A DNA stretch of 45,201 bases, taken from contig JAPUJT010000175.1 of NCBI GenBank assembly GCA_027296055.1, positions 1 through 45,201 of the forward strand. Direction: 5' to 3'. Numbering within the stretch: position 1 is the stretch's first letter; every line of letters begins with the position of its first letter. Below are positions 7,970 to 17,365 of this stretch, piece by piece. The notes under the pieces are model-generated. The model saw only the letters and a list, made by a program, of their open reading frames with translations. It did not search any database and was not told the origin of the DNA. The position numbers and the translations under genes are program-made. This DNA comes from Planctomycetota bacterium (GTDB lineage Bacteria; Planctomycetota; JAPUJT01).

Positions 7970-9589
7970 ATGCGCGTGGTCCTCGCCATCATCCTGAGTT
8001 GGACCGTTGCGAGCGTCGCCTCGCCGAGCGAAGAGCTGCAAACAGCGATCGAGAATTACGAATCCTCCAAGAACCTCCGGATCAACAATCGCATTCCCAC
8101 GATCCTCGCCTTCGGGAGGCTCCAGGAAAACGGAGCCGCACAATTCCTTCAGAAAGTATTCCGGGAGGAGATCCTCCCCGAGGCCAAGGAAGCGGCGCTC
8201 CAGGGAATGGTGAAGATGGAGACGGAGGTGGCGGCTCACATGCTGATCCAGATCGGATCAGAGAGACAGTTCGACGGGCTGATCGTGGAGGGGTTGGGAG
8301 GATGCTCGGCCCCCGAGGTCCGGGACGTGGTCTACGACCGCGCCAGGGGCAAGGGCGCCTCTTCGATCGATGACCGTCTCGTCGCCCTTGAGGTCATCTC
8401 CCTCTACAAGGATGGGCGAGCCGAGGAGGCGTTGCTGGGGTCACTGAAGGATCGTCATACGCCCATCCGCGTATCCGCCGCTACGGGACTGGCGGGATTC
8501 GAGGGGAAGGCCACGCTCGAAGCTCTGGAAAACCTCCTCTCCGACAGGGATCGTCAGGTGCAGATCCAGGCGATGACATCGCTAAGTAAGAGAAAGGACC
8601 CGCTGTCGAAGAAAACAATCATGGGCGCCCTCCGCAAGAAGGTCTGGGAGGTGAGAGCGGGGGCCCTCGGCGCCCTGCGCGATCGAACGGACGACTGGGT
8701 GTTCGACGCGACGGTCGATGCGCTACACGGCGACAGGGCCTGGCAGGTCCGCGCCCAGGCCGTCGTCGTGCTCAGGTCGATCCGCCAGAAGCGATGCATA
8801 CCTCCCCTGATCAAGTCCCTCGGCAAAGAGAACGGTCGATTGAAGGACGACGTCCACCGGGCCCTGGTGGATTTGACGCGGATGAAGATGGACTCCTACC
8901 TGGATGACTGGCAGGGATGGTGGAAGGATAACGAGGATACCTTCGAGGTGCCGGACAGGAAGGGTGAATTCGCAGATGGCACCCCGACCCGGCGGCGCGG
9001 CAAGGACGACCAGGCGACGTTTTTCAAGCGGGTTGTCCACTCGCGAAAGATGATCTTCCTGATCGATCTCTCCCAGAGCATGAAGGAAGAGTACGTGCCC
9101 TTGGGAACCACGGGGACGCAGCAGCCTGGATCGGAAGAGAAGGAGCGGAAGATAGACGTGGCGAAGAAGGAGTTGATCGGCCTCATAGAGCAACTCAAGC
9201 CCAATACGAACTTCAACATCTTCTTCTTCACGGCGTTCCCCCAGCCCTGGAAGGAGTCGCTGCAGAAGGCGACGCCGAAGAACAGGGAGCTGGCGATCAA
9301 GTTCGTCGAGAAAGCTCAGCCCGCAGGCGTGACAAACATCTATGACACCCTGGAGAGGGCTCTGGGCGACAAAGACGTCGATACGATCTACCTGCTGACC
9401 GATGGCATCCCTACCGCGGGCAAGCACAAGCACCCCAGACTCAACGAGTTCAAAATCGCCGTGAACGAGCTGAACCAGCACCGCCGGGTGAAGATCAACA
9501 CCATCTCCTTCGGGCACCAGAAACAGTCTTACCGATGGTTCCTGGAAGCGCTTTCCGAGGATAATTTTGGGGAATATATCGCTCGATGA
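7970..9589 (+). CDS. secreted HEAT-repeat/vWA fusion protein
   Basis: 539 residues; ATG preceded by GAGAGG (7955-7960). Signal peptide residues 1-18 (VASVASP). Residues about 30-305 are HEAT-like helical pairs (for example LLGSLKDRHTPIRVSAATGLAGF). They close with DDWQGWWKDNED (W314, W317, W318, N321), a motif shared with the other HEAT proteins here. After a basic linker comes a vWA domain: D366-L-S368-Q-S370 is the MIDAS motif (with Gln in place of the usual Gly), and TDG is at 477-479. Metal-dependent binding of a partner on a helical scaffold is the likely mode. Last gene of the 6072 run and convergent with the - strand gene at 9655. Confidence 0.85.
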   Translation: MRVVLAIILSWTVASVASPSEELQTAIENYESSKNLRINNRIPTILAFGRLQENGAAQFLQKVFREEILPEAKEAALQGMVKMETEVAAHMLIQIGSERQFDGLIVEGLGGCSAPEVRDVVYDRARGKGASSIDDRLVALEVISLYKDGRAEEALLGSLKDRHTPIRVSAATGLAGFEGKATLEALENLLSDRDRQVQIQAMTSLSKRKDPLSKKTIMGALRKKVWEVRAGALGALRDRTDDWVFDATVDALHGDRAWQVRAQAVVVLRSIRQKRCIPPLIKSLGKENGRLKDDVHRALVDLTRMKMDSYLDDWQGWWKDNEDTFEVPDRKGEFADGTPTRRRGKDDQATFFKRVVHSRKMIFLIDLSQSMKEEYVPLGTTGTQQPGSEEKERKIDVAKKELIGLIEQLKPNTNFNIFFFTAFPQPWKESLQKATPKNRELAIKFVEKAQPAGVTNIYDTLERALGDKDVDTIYLLTDGIPTAGKHKHPRLNEFKIAVNELNQHRRVKINTISFGHQKQSYRWFLEALSEDNFGEYIAR

Positions 9590-9654
9590 TTCGAAGCGCA
9601 TTCGCGCTCGGTCTCGGGCACGTATTCAATGTGCGGATGGCCGGCTGGACTGAG

Positions 9655-10239
9655 TTACAAGTGGCGAAGCTTCTCGCGGAGGAGTGTGGCGCCCTCGAGG
9701 ACGATCTCGATCTGCCAGAGGAACGGACGGGCGATGAGGGAAGCGCGGTAAGCCCGCGCCCGCTTCAGGACGCGGATCACCCGGTCCAGATCCGATCCGG
9801 AGACGAGGCGGCGTTTGACTCGCCTCTCCAGGGCTTCGACGAGGATCAGCAGCGAGTGGCCTCCCTGCATGGCCTGGGTCTTGGGATTCTCCAGCTCCTC
9901 CAGAATACGGGAGAGCGGCATGGTGCTATAGACAGCGGAGAGCAGAGAGTCCCGAATCGACGAGTCTACTTCTTCGAGATAGATCGCGTGGATGCGCTGC
10001 GAAAGAGAGGCGTCCGGCTCAGCGTTGAACCAGACATCGAGGAACTGCGCCGTCTTGAGGCGCTCCCGACCTCCGCGGCCGAGGTACTTGTCGACGACGA
10101 TGCGTCCGAGGTCCACTTTCAGTTCGGGGGTGAGGTCCTGTTCGCAGGCCAGGTACTCGAGTTCGTCGAGCGCGCGGAGCCTCTCCGAGACCTCTGTGCT
10201 CTGGAGGAGCCTGGAGTATTGATGTCGAATCTTCTCCAT
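9655..10239 (-). CDS. small helical protein of unknown function
   Basis: 194 residues from the ATG at 10239 (reading MEKIRHQYSRLL); an upstream TTG at 10260 would add seven residues but has no better ribosome site. No signal peptide or TM, so cytosolic, unlike its neighbours. Predicted almost wholly helical with amphipathic repeats (RLRALDELEYLACEQ, RILEELENPKTQAMQ) that could be degenerate HEAT/ARM units. Only clear - strand gene in the first 27 kb; it converges on 7970 and is divergent from 10369. A good promoter sits at 10329-10357. Coding status is supported by composition, intact length and promoter, but no family is recognised. Confidence 0.7.
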   Translation of the reverse strand: MEKIRHQYSRLLQSTEVSERLRALDELEYLACEQDLTPELKVDLGRIVVDKYLGRGGRERLKTAQFLDVWFNAEPDASLSQRIHAIYLEEVDSSIRDSLLSAVYSTMPLSRILEELENPKTQAMQGGHSLLILVEALERRVKRRLVSGSDLDRVIRVLKRARAYRASLIARPFLWQIEIVLEGATLLREKLRHL

Positions 10240-10328
10240 GTTCAACCCTGGGGCCTCCAACCCACTTCGTCACTCGCAAGGCGGCACCTCCGAGCGGGCC
10301 AACCGGCACATCCGAAAGGGACGGCCGG

Positions 10329-10357
10329 ATGCTAGCACCCCCATTATGGTGAGTCAA
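10329..10357 (-). promoter_or_regulatory. promoter of the 9655-10239 gene
   Basis: On the - strand: TTGACT (10357-10352), 17-nt spacer, TAGCAT (10334-10329). Start site would fall near 10322, giving a leader of about 83 nt. It lies in the divergent gap shared with the 10369 gene. Confidence 0.6.
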
Positions 10358-10368
10358 TTCAAAAGTTG

Positions 10369-11223
10369 ATGTTGACGATGAGCGCTCCAATCTTGTTGCA
10401 AGGAAAGTCCAGAAGCGTATTGGTTCTCATCGCCGTCGTCCTGATCGGCGGCCTCTGGGCCTGGAGGCCGATGCGCACGAAGGCCCTTATACGATCCTAC
10501 GCGAGAGCAGTTGGCGGGGAGAAGCAGAGCATTCATTCCGATCTTCGCGCCCACCCGGCGAGCTTTGGTCGGGGGATTGCATGGGGAATCCGGACGAAGG
10601 AGTTCCGCGCCGCGGCCATGGATCTGATCGATGAGTCGGCAGCGGACGAATTCCCCGCGGCGCCGGTGGCCGGCGCCGCGGCTGACATGTTTCGCTCGGA
10701 TGATGCGGAGGACCGGGAGGCGGCCGGAAAGGTCTTCGCTCTGCTGGGGCAACGTGGCACCACCGAGCTGCAAGTGGCCCTATCGGGAATGAGCGATATG
10801 GAGAGCCGATCCGCCGCTCTCGGCCACATCCTGGAAGCCGGGGATGCCGGACAGGACGCGGTCGCCCGATACTACATATCCCTCTTTCGATCCCCCGAGG
10901 TTGCAGTCCGGAAGCGCTCCAGACTGCAGCTCCGTGATCTGGGTCCTTCCGCCTCGATGCCACTGATCGAGGGCCTGCGGGACGGCAACGTATGGGTCCG
11001 GCTGTTTTGTCCCCACACGCTCGCGGACAGGGGGGAGAAGAGGGCCGTCCTGGCGCTGATCCAGGGACTGGGGGATAGCGAGCCGGATACGGGAGTCAAG
11101 GTGGCCATCGGAGATGCGCTGCTTCGGATCACAGGCTTCGCCGGGCGAGCGCACCACCCGGATCTCTGGCGCGCCTGGTGGAAGGACAACCAGCACAAAT
11201 ACCCTCCCCAGATCCTCCCTTAG
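10369..11223 (+). CDS. membrane-anchored HEAT-repeat protein
   Basis: 284 residues from ATG 10369; ATG 10378 is an equally possible start, and neither has a clear Shine-Dalgarno. Residues about 15-32 form one hydrophobic helix (VLVLIAVVLIGGLWAW) followed by basic residues, consistent with a single N-terminal anchor. The rest is HEAT-like: repeated pairs such as EVAVRKRSRLQLRDLG and VWVRLFCPHTLADRG. The C-terminus has W267-R-A-W270-W271-K-D-N274, the motif found also in the HEAT proteins at 7970 and 34403. Probably a protein-protein scaffold at the membrane; partner unknown. Confidence 0.8.
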   Translation: MLTMSAPILLQGKSRSVLVLIAVVLIGGLWAWRPMRTKALIRSYARAVGGEKQSIHSDLRAHPASFGRGIAWGIRTKEFRAAAMDLIDESAADEFPAAPVAGAAADMFRSDDAEDREAAGKVFALLGQRGTTELQVALSGMSDMESRSAALGHILEAGDAGQDAVARYYISLFRSPEVAVRKRSRLQLRDLGPSASMPLIEGLRDGNVWVRLFCPHTLADRGEKRAVLALIQGLGDSEPDTGVKVAIGDALLRITGFAGRAHHPDLWRAWWKDNQHKYPPQILP

Positions 11224-11286
11224 CCTCTACTTCGCAGGAGCGGTCGGTGCGTAGGGGCCGGGGTAGCGGCCGATCCGGGGGCTCCC

Positions 11287-11292
11287 TATAAT
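11287..11292 (+). promoter_or_regulatory. -10 box upstream of the GspK/LamG gene
   Basis: Perfect TATAAT; no recognisable -35 at 16-18 nt. Leader to the ATG would be about 65 nt. Confidence 0.35.
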
Positions 11293-11363
11293 TCGCGTTA
11301 CGGTAGGGTCCGTGTGTCTCGCCGGATTGTCCAACGACGTTCCGCCCCGACGGAGGTGAATCG

Positions 11364-14300
11364 ATGCCCAAGCTCTTCGATAGCGACCGCCAGCGTGGCT
11401 CGATGCTCATCGTTGCGATGGGAGTGCTCACCCTCATCACCCTTCTCGGTGTCACTTTCCTCCTCTTGATGTCATTGGAAAAAAAGGTGGCGAACGCCTA
11501 CGTGGATCGCGTGGAGTCGCGAATCCTCAGCAAGATGGGCGTCGATGCGGTCGTCGGTCAGCTGAAGCAGGGAGAGATCTTGCGTTCGTTCTCCGACCCG
11601 AAATCCGTTTTCACCTTCAATCGGGGTCGGGACGGCATGGCGGACCTGACCACCGCTGTCGAGGATCTCGATCCGAAGAAGACATCCCTCTACCGGGAAG
11701 TGTTCCCGAAGTACGAAGACGGAGTGAATCGCGTTCGAACCAAGGTGATACCGGCCAACGCCATGATCAACATCAACGATCACCACCCGACGCTGGCCAT
11801 AATGCTCGAGGCGTTGGGGTCGGTGATCGCCCACGAGCGCGAGGTCGATAACCCGATCCCCAGGGGCGCGGGGGATAAGCTGCTCCTGGTGCGGGACAAC
11901 ATCTACGGCGGGCGGTTCAACTCGAAGGTGCAGCTACGGGAAGCCATCGGCTCCGAGCGGTACCGACTCGTGAAAGATTTCCTCACCGCCGACTCGTGGG
12001 TGGACCCGGCCGCTCTGATGCCCGCGCTGGACACGATCACCAACCCGAGCACATCGGTCGCTCGTGGCCAGGTCCAGTTCGTCCGTCCGGAGGACGCGGC
12101 TCCGATCCAGAGCGACCTGCTCCAGATCGGGGGCCGGGCGCCCATCAACATCAATGAAGCTCCCCTGGAGGTCCTCGCCGCGGCGATCATGCCGATCGGA
12201 GGGCGGCGCGCCTACCACGCCATCCCCAGCATCCCGAACCGATTTCCGATCGATCAGAACCGTTCGGGGGACGGGGGTGTTGGCCATTTGAGGGATTTCC
12301 TCGAAGAAGGGGTGGACAGCTTCGCGAATCTCTACTACAGAAAAACCAGGACCTCCTCGTGGCAGCCCTACCAGTGGGTCTTCTTCCCGCCGTATTATCT
12401 GCAGGCGAACGGAGTGGAGCGGGCGATCCGCCTCGCCCGGGCGATCATCAAGGAGCGGAACGGCGAGACGTACGCAGCGGGTCGATCCAAGGGACCGTTC
12501 CAGTCGGTGATGGATTTCGAGAACTGGGTAGAGCAGCTTCCCAATACGGACATCTATTTCCTGCCCACTCAAGTGACGGAAATTCCTACGGAAAACGCCT
12601 TGGGCCAGTGGGGACCGATCCGGGGTCACGCCGATTATCCCAGGTTCCATTACGAATCAATCAAGTCGATGATCAAGGCCAACTTCAATCCGAACGGTCT
12701 GATCAACTCCTTCAACCCGTCATCCGCCGCGTGGCGGCCCGTCGACAAGGGAAACCTCCTCTACCCGATGCCGGAACAGATCGACAAGCTCGACTTGACG
12801 AGCGGGCGCTCCGCCAGCGTGGGCGATTTTATCTCCTGCCAGTCGGTCGATTTCTGTTACGCCCCGATGGGCGTCTACGAGATCACCTCCGTCGGTGAGG
12901 TCTCAGGCGCACAGGATACGGACCTGCCTCCAGGCAAGGATCGCAAGATCTACGGCATGACGAAGGTGAGGACCGTCGTGAAGATGATGGGCGTGATCCG
13001 GCACACGACCCAGAGAGACTTCGAGCGGAACGACAACCTGTACAACTCCTCCAACCGGAAGCGGAACTTCGTCCGGTCCTATCCGGAGAACGACATCTTC
13101 TGGGAGCCTGGAGATGGGAGCGGACGGGAAAGCGCGGGACACGGCGGCGATGCGGCAACGAAGTACGGCCACATCGAGCTCGACACCTCCCTCTCCCGGG
13201 GCAGCGAGCCGCGGAGCAAGCCGGCCCTGACCAAGGGCCCCGGCAGCACGAGCCGTCCTCAGCCACTCTTCGAGGCCCTCTTCGACAAGCGGGATCGGAA
13301 TGCCAGCTCGGGACGATTCCTCATGAACGACGCCCTCCGGGCGACCAGAGCCGGAGGTGGGATTGCGAATCCCCGTCAACCGATGGCGGAACCGTACGGG
13401 ACCGCCGCCTGGCGCTCCCACGATTCCAACATCGGTCCGGTAGGGAACTTTGTCCTCGCGGGAGGCGTGCAGTACCCCGACGGCATCCGGTCGTCTCTGG
13501 CGGCGGAAGGCAAGGGGACGACGGGAGACCCACGGACCCTGTGGTATCGCGCGGCCTCGGCGACGGTGGATCCGGCGGCCCAGGGGATCAGCCGCACCGA
13601 TGGGGAAGTCAACCTGGAGATGTTCAAGGGGTCGCTCGAGTTCTGGTACAAGCCCGACTTCGACTGGTCGTTCTGGGACGATCGCAACCGGAGTCCGATC
13701 GAGGCCAACCCCCTCTTTTGCGGACTCTTCCAGTCGACCCACGTCCAGCTGAACCCGCTCGTGGAGGCGGGGAGCGTCACCGGGAGTAGGGGGAAACCGA
13801 CACGTGTCGTGCAGATGTTCGTCTTCCGGAACACCCTGGGGGACCTCCGTATCGTGCGGCTCTACTCGGAGGTGACGGGGCTCGACACAGGGACCGCCGG
13901 AGGTGACGACCAGCATCCGCTTCTGAAAAACCCGGACACCTCGGGTCTCTACCCAGATCCGATGACCATATCACAGTACATCGAGGCCAATCAGGGGGTG
14001 AATGGTAGCACATGGAAGTGGCCTCCCGATGACCTCGAGATCTTGCAACACTTGGCGGGCAGCCCGGTCACGTACGCTCGCGAGGACTTCGTCGTCCCCT
14101 ATGACGATCTGAGATTCTGGCGGGCACACGAGTGGCACCACATCGCTCTCGTCTGGGACGATGCTGGCGGCAACGGCAAGCAGGCGCCCCAGGACTACAT
14201 ACGCGTCTTCATCGATGGGAAGCCGGTCAGCATCGCCCAGAGGATCAACTTCTGGCTTCGGGGGGACAAGGGGGGCCTCAGTGAAGATGCGGGTGAGTTC

Positions 14301-14963
14301 GTGAGACTGAACCACTATCCGGTCCCGGGCCAGAACCCCAACAGGCCGAACGATCCGATCGCCAAGGATTCGATGTACATCGGATGCATCCATCGCCCGC
14401 AGATGGCCGAGGACGGCATATTCAAGTTCGACAAGGAAGTCACATTCGGTTCCAACGGCACCATCGACGACGTGAGGACCTTCAAGGAGGCGATCATCGA
14501 GCGGATGCAGGTCGCCCGCCCCACCGACCGCTTCGTCGCCGGGGTGTACGAGCAGCGGTTCGACATCCCCTTCCCGGGCAACGTCAAACGGCTCCGTCTC
14601 GGAACCCTCACCTTCACCGCCTACATGCCCAAGGAGTACAACGACGCGGACGCGAACAAGATCAGGGGCGCTCGGATCGAGATCACGGTGCTCAAAGGGG
14701 ATCGGCCCCTGCAGGGATTCACGGGCGGGGGTCGGCAGTTCAGCGACGGCTTCCTCGAGGGGGGAATCCCCCTGACCCAGAACCTCCGGCCGGAGGGCAA
14801 GCCGGTATATCTCCAGAAGGGGGAGCCCCTGACGTACCGGGTCCGGATGTACCCCGGTCAAAACTCCCTGGGCAATGTCGCGACACCGGTTCTGGACGAC
14901 ATCACACTGACCTATTTCCTCCCGAAGACGGAAGTGCTCAGTCAGGAAGAAATTCTCGATTAG
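11364..14963 (+). CDS. GspK/PilX-like protein fused to LamG-like domain
   Basis: 1199 residues; start set by GGAGGTGAA directly upstream. The N-terminus (RQRGSMLIVAMGVLTLITLL, residues 10-29) has the basic patch plus hydrophobic helix of PilX/GspK minor pseudopilins. Residues 261-270 read ININ-EAPLEV, the helix-hairpin-helix hallmark of GspK (INVNTAP-type). GspK is normally about 300-350 residues and forms the tip of the type II secretion pseudopilus. Here a long insert follows, and residues about 745-1045 form a LamG/concanavalin-like jelly roll (LEFWYKPDFDW, HEWHHIALVWDD, YIRVFIDGKPVS). A tip protein carrying its own glycan- or protein-binding head is the inference. Other T2SS core genes are not in this window. 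Confidence 0.8.
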   Translation: MPKLFDSDRQRGSMLIVAMGVLTLITLLGVTFLLLMSLEKKVANAYVDRVESRILSKMGVDAVVGQLKQGEILRSFSDPKSVFTFNRGRDGMADLTTAVEDLDPKKTSLYREVFPKYEDGVNRVRTKVIPANAMININDHHPTLAIMLEALGSVIAHEREVDNPIPRGAGDKLLLVRDNIYGGRFNSKVQLREAIGSERYRLVKDFLTADSWVDPAALMPALDTITNPSTSVARGQVQFVRPEDAAPIQSDLLQIGGRAPININEAPLEVLAAAIMPIGGRRAYHAIPSIPNRFPIDQNRSGDGGVGHLRDFLEEGVDSFANLYYRKTRTSSWQPYQWVFFPPYYLQANGVERAIRLARAIIKERNGETYAAGRSKGPFQSVMDFENWVEQLPNTDIYFLPTQVTEIPTENALGQWGPIRGHADYPRFHYESIKSMIKANFNPNGLINSFNPSSAAWRPVDKGNLLYPMPEQIDKLDLTSGRSASVGDFISCQSVDFCYAPMGVYEITSVGEVSGAQDTDLPPGKDRKIYGMTKVRTVVKMMGVIRHTTQRDFERNDNLYNSSNRKRNFVRSYPENDIFWEPGDGSGRESAGHGGDAATKYGHIELDTSLSRGSEPRSKPALTKGPGSTSRPQPLFEALFDKRDRNASSGRFLMNDALRATRAGGGIANPRQPMAEPYGTAAWRSHDSNIGPVGNFVLAGGVQYPDGIRSSLAAEGKGTTGDPRTLWYRAASATVDPAAQGISRTDGEVNLEMFKGSLEFWYKPDFDWSFWDDRNRSPIEANPLFCGLFQSTHVQLNPLVEAGSVTGSRGKPTRVVQMFVFRNTLGDLRIVRLYSEVTGLDTGTAGGDDQHPLLKNPDTSGLYPDPMTISQYIEANQGVNGSTWKWPPDDLEILQHLAGSPVTYAREDFVVPYDDLRFWRAHEWHHIALVWDDAGGNGKQAPQDYIRVFIDGKPVSIAQRINFWLRGDKGGLSEDAGEFVRLNHYPVPGQNPNRPNDPIAKDSMYIGCIHRPQMAEDGIFKFDKEVTFGSNGTIDDVRTFKEAIIERMQVARPTDRFVAGVYEQRFDIPFPGNVKRLRLGTLTFTAYMPKEYNDADANKIRGARIEITVLKGDRPLQGFTGGGRQFSDGFLEGGIPLTQNLRPEGKPVYLQKGEPLTYRVRMYPGQNSLGNVATPVLDDITLTYFLPKTEVLSQEEILD

Positions 14964-15025
14964 TCCGCGAGATCCGGGCCGGAAACACCGTCCTGGCTAA
15001 CAGACCACGGAAGATGGAGGACGCG

Positions 15026-16207
15026 ATGCAGGCAGCGATCTATCGCCGCTCTGGCCGGACCTTGCTGATGGTGTTGCTCGGAGCCTTCCTGCTCGCTGGC
15101 GCCCTCACGCCCCCGACGGCGTCGGCCCAGAGGAAAAGGAAAAAGCCCAAGCAGGACTCGGAGGCCGAGGATGCCCTGGAAGGAAAGGAGACACGAGTTC
15201 TCCTCACCGTCACTCCCGTCTTCGAACGGCAGCCCGACGGTCGCTGGGTCATTGTCGTCAAGGGGACGACCCAGCTTCCCGACAGGCTGGAGTTTCTCGT
15301 CTCGCTCTACTTCGCCCAACCGACCAACGAGCCGATCGAGGTGAGGACGCATGTCCCGGTCGAGGACGGGACCTTTGGCATCAAGACGCCTCTGCGGTTC
15401 GGACCCTACGAGACGAGCAAGATGCCCCGAGGCTGGTACTGGGTCGTGGTCCGATTCGTCTACAACGACCAGTCGGATCCTGTCGCGACACAGAAGTTCC
15501 GCCAGGGCCTCTTCCATGGCCCGGAGGAATGGAAGGAGTACATCGACTTCAGCGTCAGGGCAGCGGTACGAGTCGGTACGCCCGCGCAGGCGGCCCAGGA
15601 GGACCGGGAGCGAAAGAAGTACTACTCGGGGTGCACGAAGGCCCTCGAGGAGATCATGATCGAATTCGAGGAGGCTTACGTCTCCGCCCTCCGGGCCGGT
15701 TTTTCCAGCGCCGCGGAATGGAAGGCTTACGTGGAGGAGAAGAGGATGCTCCCGGAGAAGGGGGATGAGCTGGATCGCCGGCTCGATCTTCTGAAGGGCA
15801 AGGGGCGCTTCGTCAGCGGCGGGAAGCTCAAGACAAAGGATTGGAGAGAGTTCCTGGACAGGGAGAAAGACAAGGATATCGCGACGCATCCATTGAAGAC
15901 GGGCGGGCTTCGCGGGCGCATCGCGCGGGTGATGCACGATCACAAGGAGTTCAAGAAAACGAAACTAGCGGGGAAGCTGCACAGCGCGGATGAGAGGATC
16001 GACAAGCTGATCCCCGGCCTCTACGGCCTCACGATGAGATGGTCGCGAATCCTTTACAAGAAGGCCGGGCTCCAGGCCGACATCCTGGATAAAAGGCCGG
16101 CGGAGCCGATCACACCCCAGGGCAAGCCGTCGTTCAGCGCCATCCGAAGCCTCCGTGCCATGGTAGACAAGGAGGTCCTCGTCTTCCTCGCGCGCAAGGG
16201 CAATTGA
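15026..16207 (+). CDS. secreted protein, beta-sandwich plus helical C-terminus, unknown function
   Basis: 393 residues from ATG 15026, chosen over ATG 15014 because GGAGG (15016-15020) is 5 nt before it. Signal peptide: RTLLMVLLGAFLLAGAL then TASAQ. The mature start is very basic (RKRKKPK). Residues about 55-165 look like an Ig-type beta-sandwich (VLLTVTPVFERQPDGRWVIV, GWYWVVVRFVYND); residues about 180-390 are charged helices. It follows the GspK/LamG gene by 62 bp in the same direction, so co-expression and partnership are likely. No known family recognised. Confidence 0.72.
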   Translation: MQAAIYRRSGRTLLMVLLGAFLLAGALTPPTASAQRKRKKPKQDSEAEDALEGKETRVLLTVTPVFERQPDGRWVIVVKGTTQLPDRLEFLVSLYFAQPTNEPIEVRTHVPVEDGTFGIKTPLRFGPYETSKMPRGWYWVVVRFVYNDQSDPVATQKFRQGLFHGPEEWKEYIDFSVRAAVRVGTPAQAAQEDRERKKYYSGCTKALEEIMIEFEEAYVSALRAGFSSAAEWKAYVEEKRMLPEKGDELDRRLDLLKGKGRFVSGGKLKTKDWREFLDREKDKDIATHPLKTGGLRGRIARVMHDHKEFKKTKLAGKLHSADERIDKLIPGLYGLTMRWSRILYKKAGLQADILDKRPAEPITPQGKPSFSAIRSLRAMVDKEVLVFLARKGN

Positions 16208-16216
16208 TTCTCACGC

Positions 16217-16228
16217 CCTGGCGCCAGG
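16217..16228. repeat. 12-bp perfect palindrome
   Basis: CCTGGCGCCAGG, ten bases after the stop of the 15026 gene. Could be an operator or a short hairpin; no T run. Rest of the 16208-16411 gap holds only the promoter elements listed. Confidence 0.4.
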
Positions 16229-16320
16229 CGATGTAGGCCCGAGCTGCAATCTCTTTCAGACCATAGGCTTGTGAGCCGGGGGGCGCCACGTTTGGCCCCG
16301 AGGCACATCTGGCCTGATTT

Positions 16321-16332
16321 TCTCCGAAGGAT
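16321..16332 (+). promoter_or_regulatory. shared upstream element TCTCCGAAGGAT, copy 1
   Basis: The same 12-mer occurs at 17283-17294 ahead of the paralogous vWA gene, each 70-80 bp before the ATG and each followed within 6 bp by TCTGGA. Either a common regulator site or duplicated flank. Confidence 0.45.
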
Positions 16333-16340
16333 CAAAGCTC

Positions 16341-16368
16341 TGGACAACGTCTTTCCATCGAGTAGGCT
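16341..16368 (+). promoter_or_regulatory. candidate promoter of vWA gene 1
   Basis: TGGACA (16341-16346), 16-nt spacer, TAGGCT (16363-16368); the ribosome site AGGAGGG (16401-16407) follows before ATG 16412. Confidence 0.4.
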
Positions 16369-16411
16369 ATTGCGATGTTGACCAATTGCTAGGTGATGAA
16401 AGGAGGGCTCG

Positions 16412-17161
16412 ATGCGGAGGCTATGGGGTTTGTCGGTGTTTGCCATTCTGGCGACGTTCCTCGCCAACGCCACTCTCGTCCAGGCTGCGCCACAGGGCCA
16501 GGGCGTGGATCAGCCAGTATCCAAGGCTGATGTGGGGGATGGAGAGAATGACGATGACGAAGAGGACGATCTGCCGGATCCTCCCCCCTTCTTTGGTGAG
16601 GACGGAGGGATCGGCGAGAAGATGAAGATCGTCTGGTGCCTCGATCGTTCCGGTAGCATGTCCTACAACGGTGGAACATTCACGGGACCGGACGGGAATC
16701 CTATGACTGGATCCCGCTGGGATCGATGCAAGGCCGAGGCTTCCATCGCCCTCTCCCAGCTCACCCCCGAGTGGGAGTTCGGAGTCCTGACTTATGCCTG
16801 CAACCGCGACAAGTACAAGCCTGACCTCGTTCCCGCGGAGGCCTCCGAGGTCTCAGGGGCGATCGCCTGGTTGAACGGCCACTTCCCCTGGGGTGGGACC
16901 GGAACCGGCCCGGCGCAGGCGGAGGCGTTCCATCACGCTGACGGCGGGACCGTCGAGGGATCGGCGACCTGCTGGCTTCGCTCCGAGGGGCAGCCGAACT
17001 GCGGCGCGCAGGGCACCACCGGGCACAAGGCGATAGCGCTCGCTGCGAACGGCACCGGCCACGTGCTGAACACCGTGGGCATCGCCGACACCGGAAGGTT
17101 CGCCGCTTTCATGAGAGAGTTGGCGGAGGCGACGGGTGGCGTTTACGTCCACGTCCAGTAA
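16412..17161 (+). CDS. secreted vWA domain protein, copy 1
   Basis: 249 residues, AGGAGGG upstream. Signal peptide (FAILATFLANATLVQAA). An acidic stretch (GDGENDDDEEDDLPD) and the sequence PPPFFGEDG precede the vWA domain. MIDAS: D78-R-S80-G-S82. Several conserved cysteines: C76 in WCLD, one in TYACN, one in ATCWL and one in PNCG are kept in the paralogue at 17366, suggesting two disulfides. The GGTGTG stretch supplies the MIDAS Thr. Ends in GGVYVHVQ with no C-terminal anchor, so soluble and exported. Pair member with 17366; they probably arose by tandem duplication including the upstream region. Ligand unknown. Confidence 0.85.
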   Translation: MRRLWGLSVFAILATFLANATLVQAAPQGQGVDQPVSKADVGDGENDDDEEDDLPDPPPFFGEDGGIGEKMKIVWCLDRSGSMSYNGGTFTGPDGNPMTGSRWDRCKAEASIALSQLTPEWEFGVLTYACNRDKYKPDLVPAEASEVSGAIAWLNGHFPWGGTGTGPAQAEAFHHADGGTVEGSATCWLRSEGQPNCGAQGTTGHKAIALAANGTGHVLNTVGIADTGRFAAFMRELAEATGGVYVHVQ

Positions 17162-17188
17162 CGATAAGCAGATTTGGTAGATGCGACA

Positions 17189-17220
17189 GGGGCGGGCCGA
17201 ACGGCTCGCCCCTTTTCTTT
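17189..17220 (+). terminator. Rho-independent terminator after vWA gene 1
   Basis: Ten-base-pair GC stem (17189-17198 with 17203-17212, one G-U) around GAAC, followed by TTTTCTTT (17213-17220). It separates the two vWA paralogues into independent transcripts. Confidence 0.8.
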
Positions 17221-17282
17221 GTGGCTGTTTTCATTTGCACTCCTTTACCTGGCCCACCTTCGATCTCTTTCTCCGCGCATTA

Positions 17283-17294
17283 TCTCCGAAGGAT
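17283..17294 (+). promoter_or_regulatory. shared upstream element TCTCCGAAGGAT, copy 2
   Basis: Exact match to 16321-16332, at a similar distance from the ATG of the second vWA gene. The sequences around it have otherwise diverged. Confidence 0.45.
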
Positions 17295-17365
17295 GTGATC
17301 TGGAGGGATCGTCATCCCTGTTGAACGACAGATCTATTCGCTCGCGTGGAAGAAGGGAGGATCCG

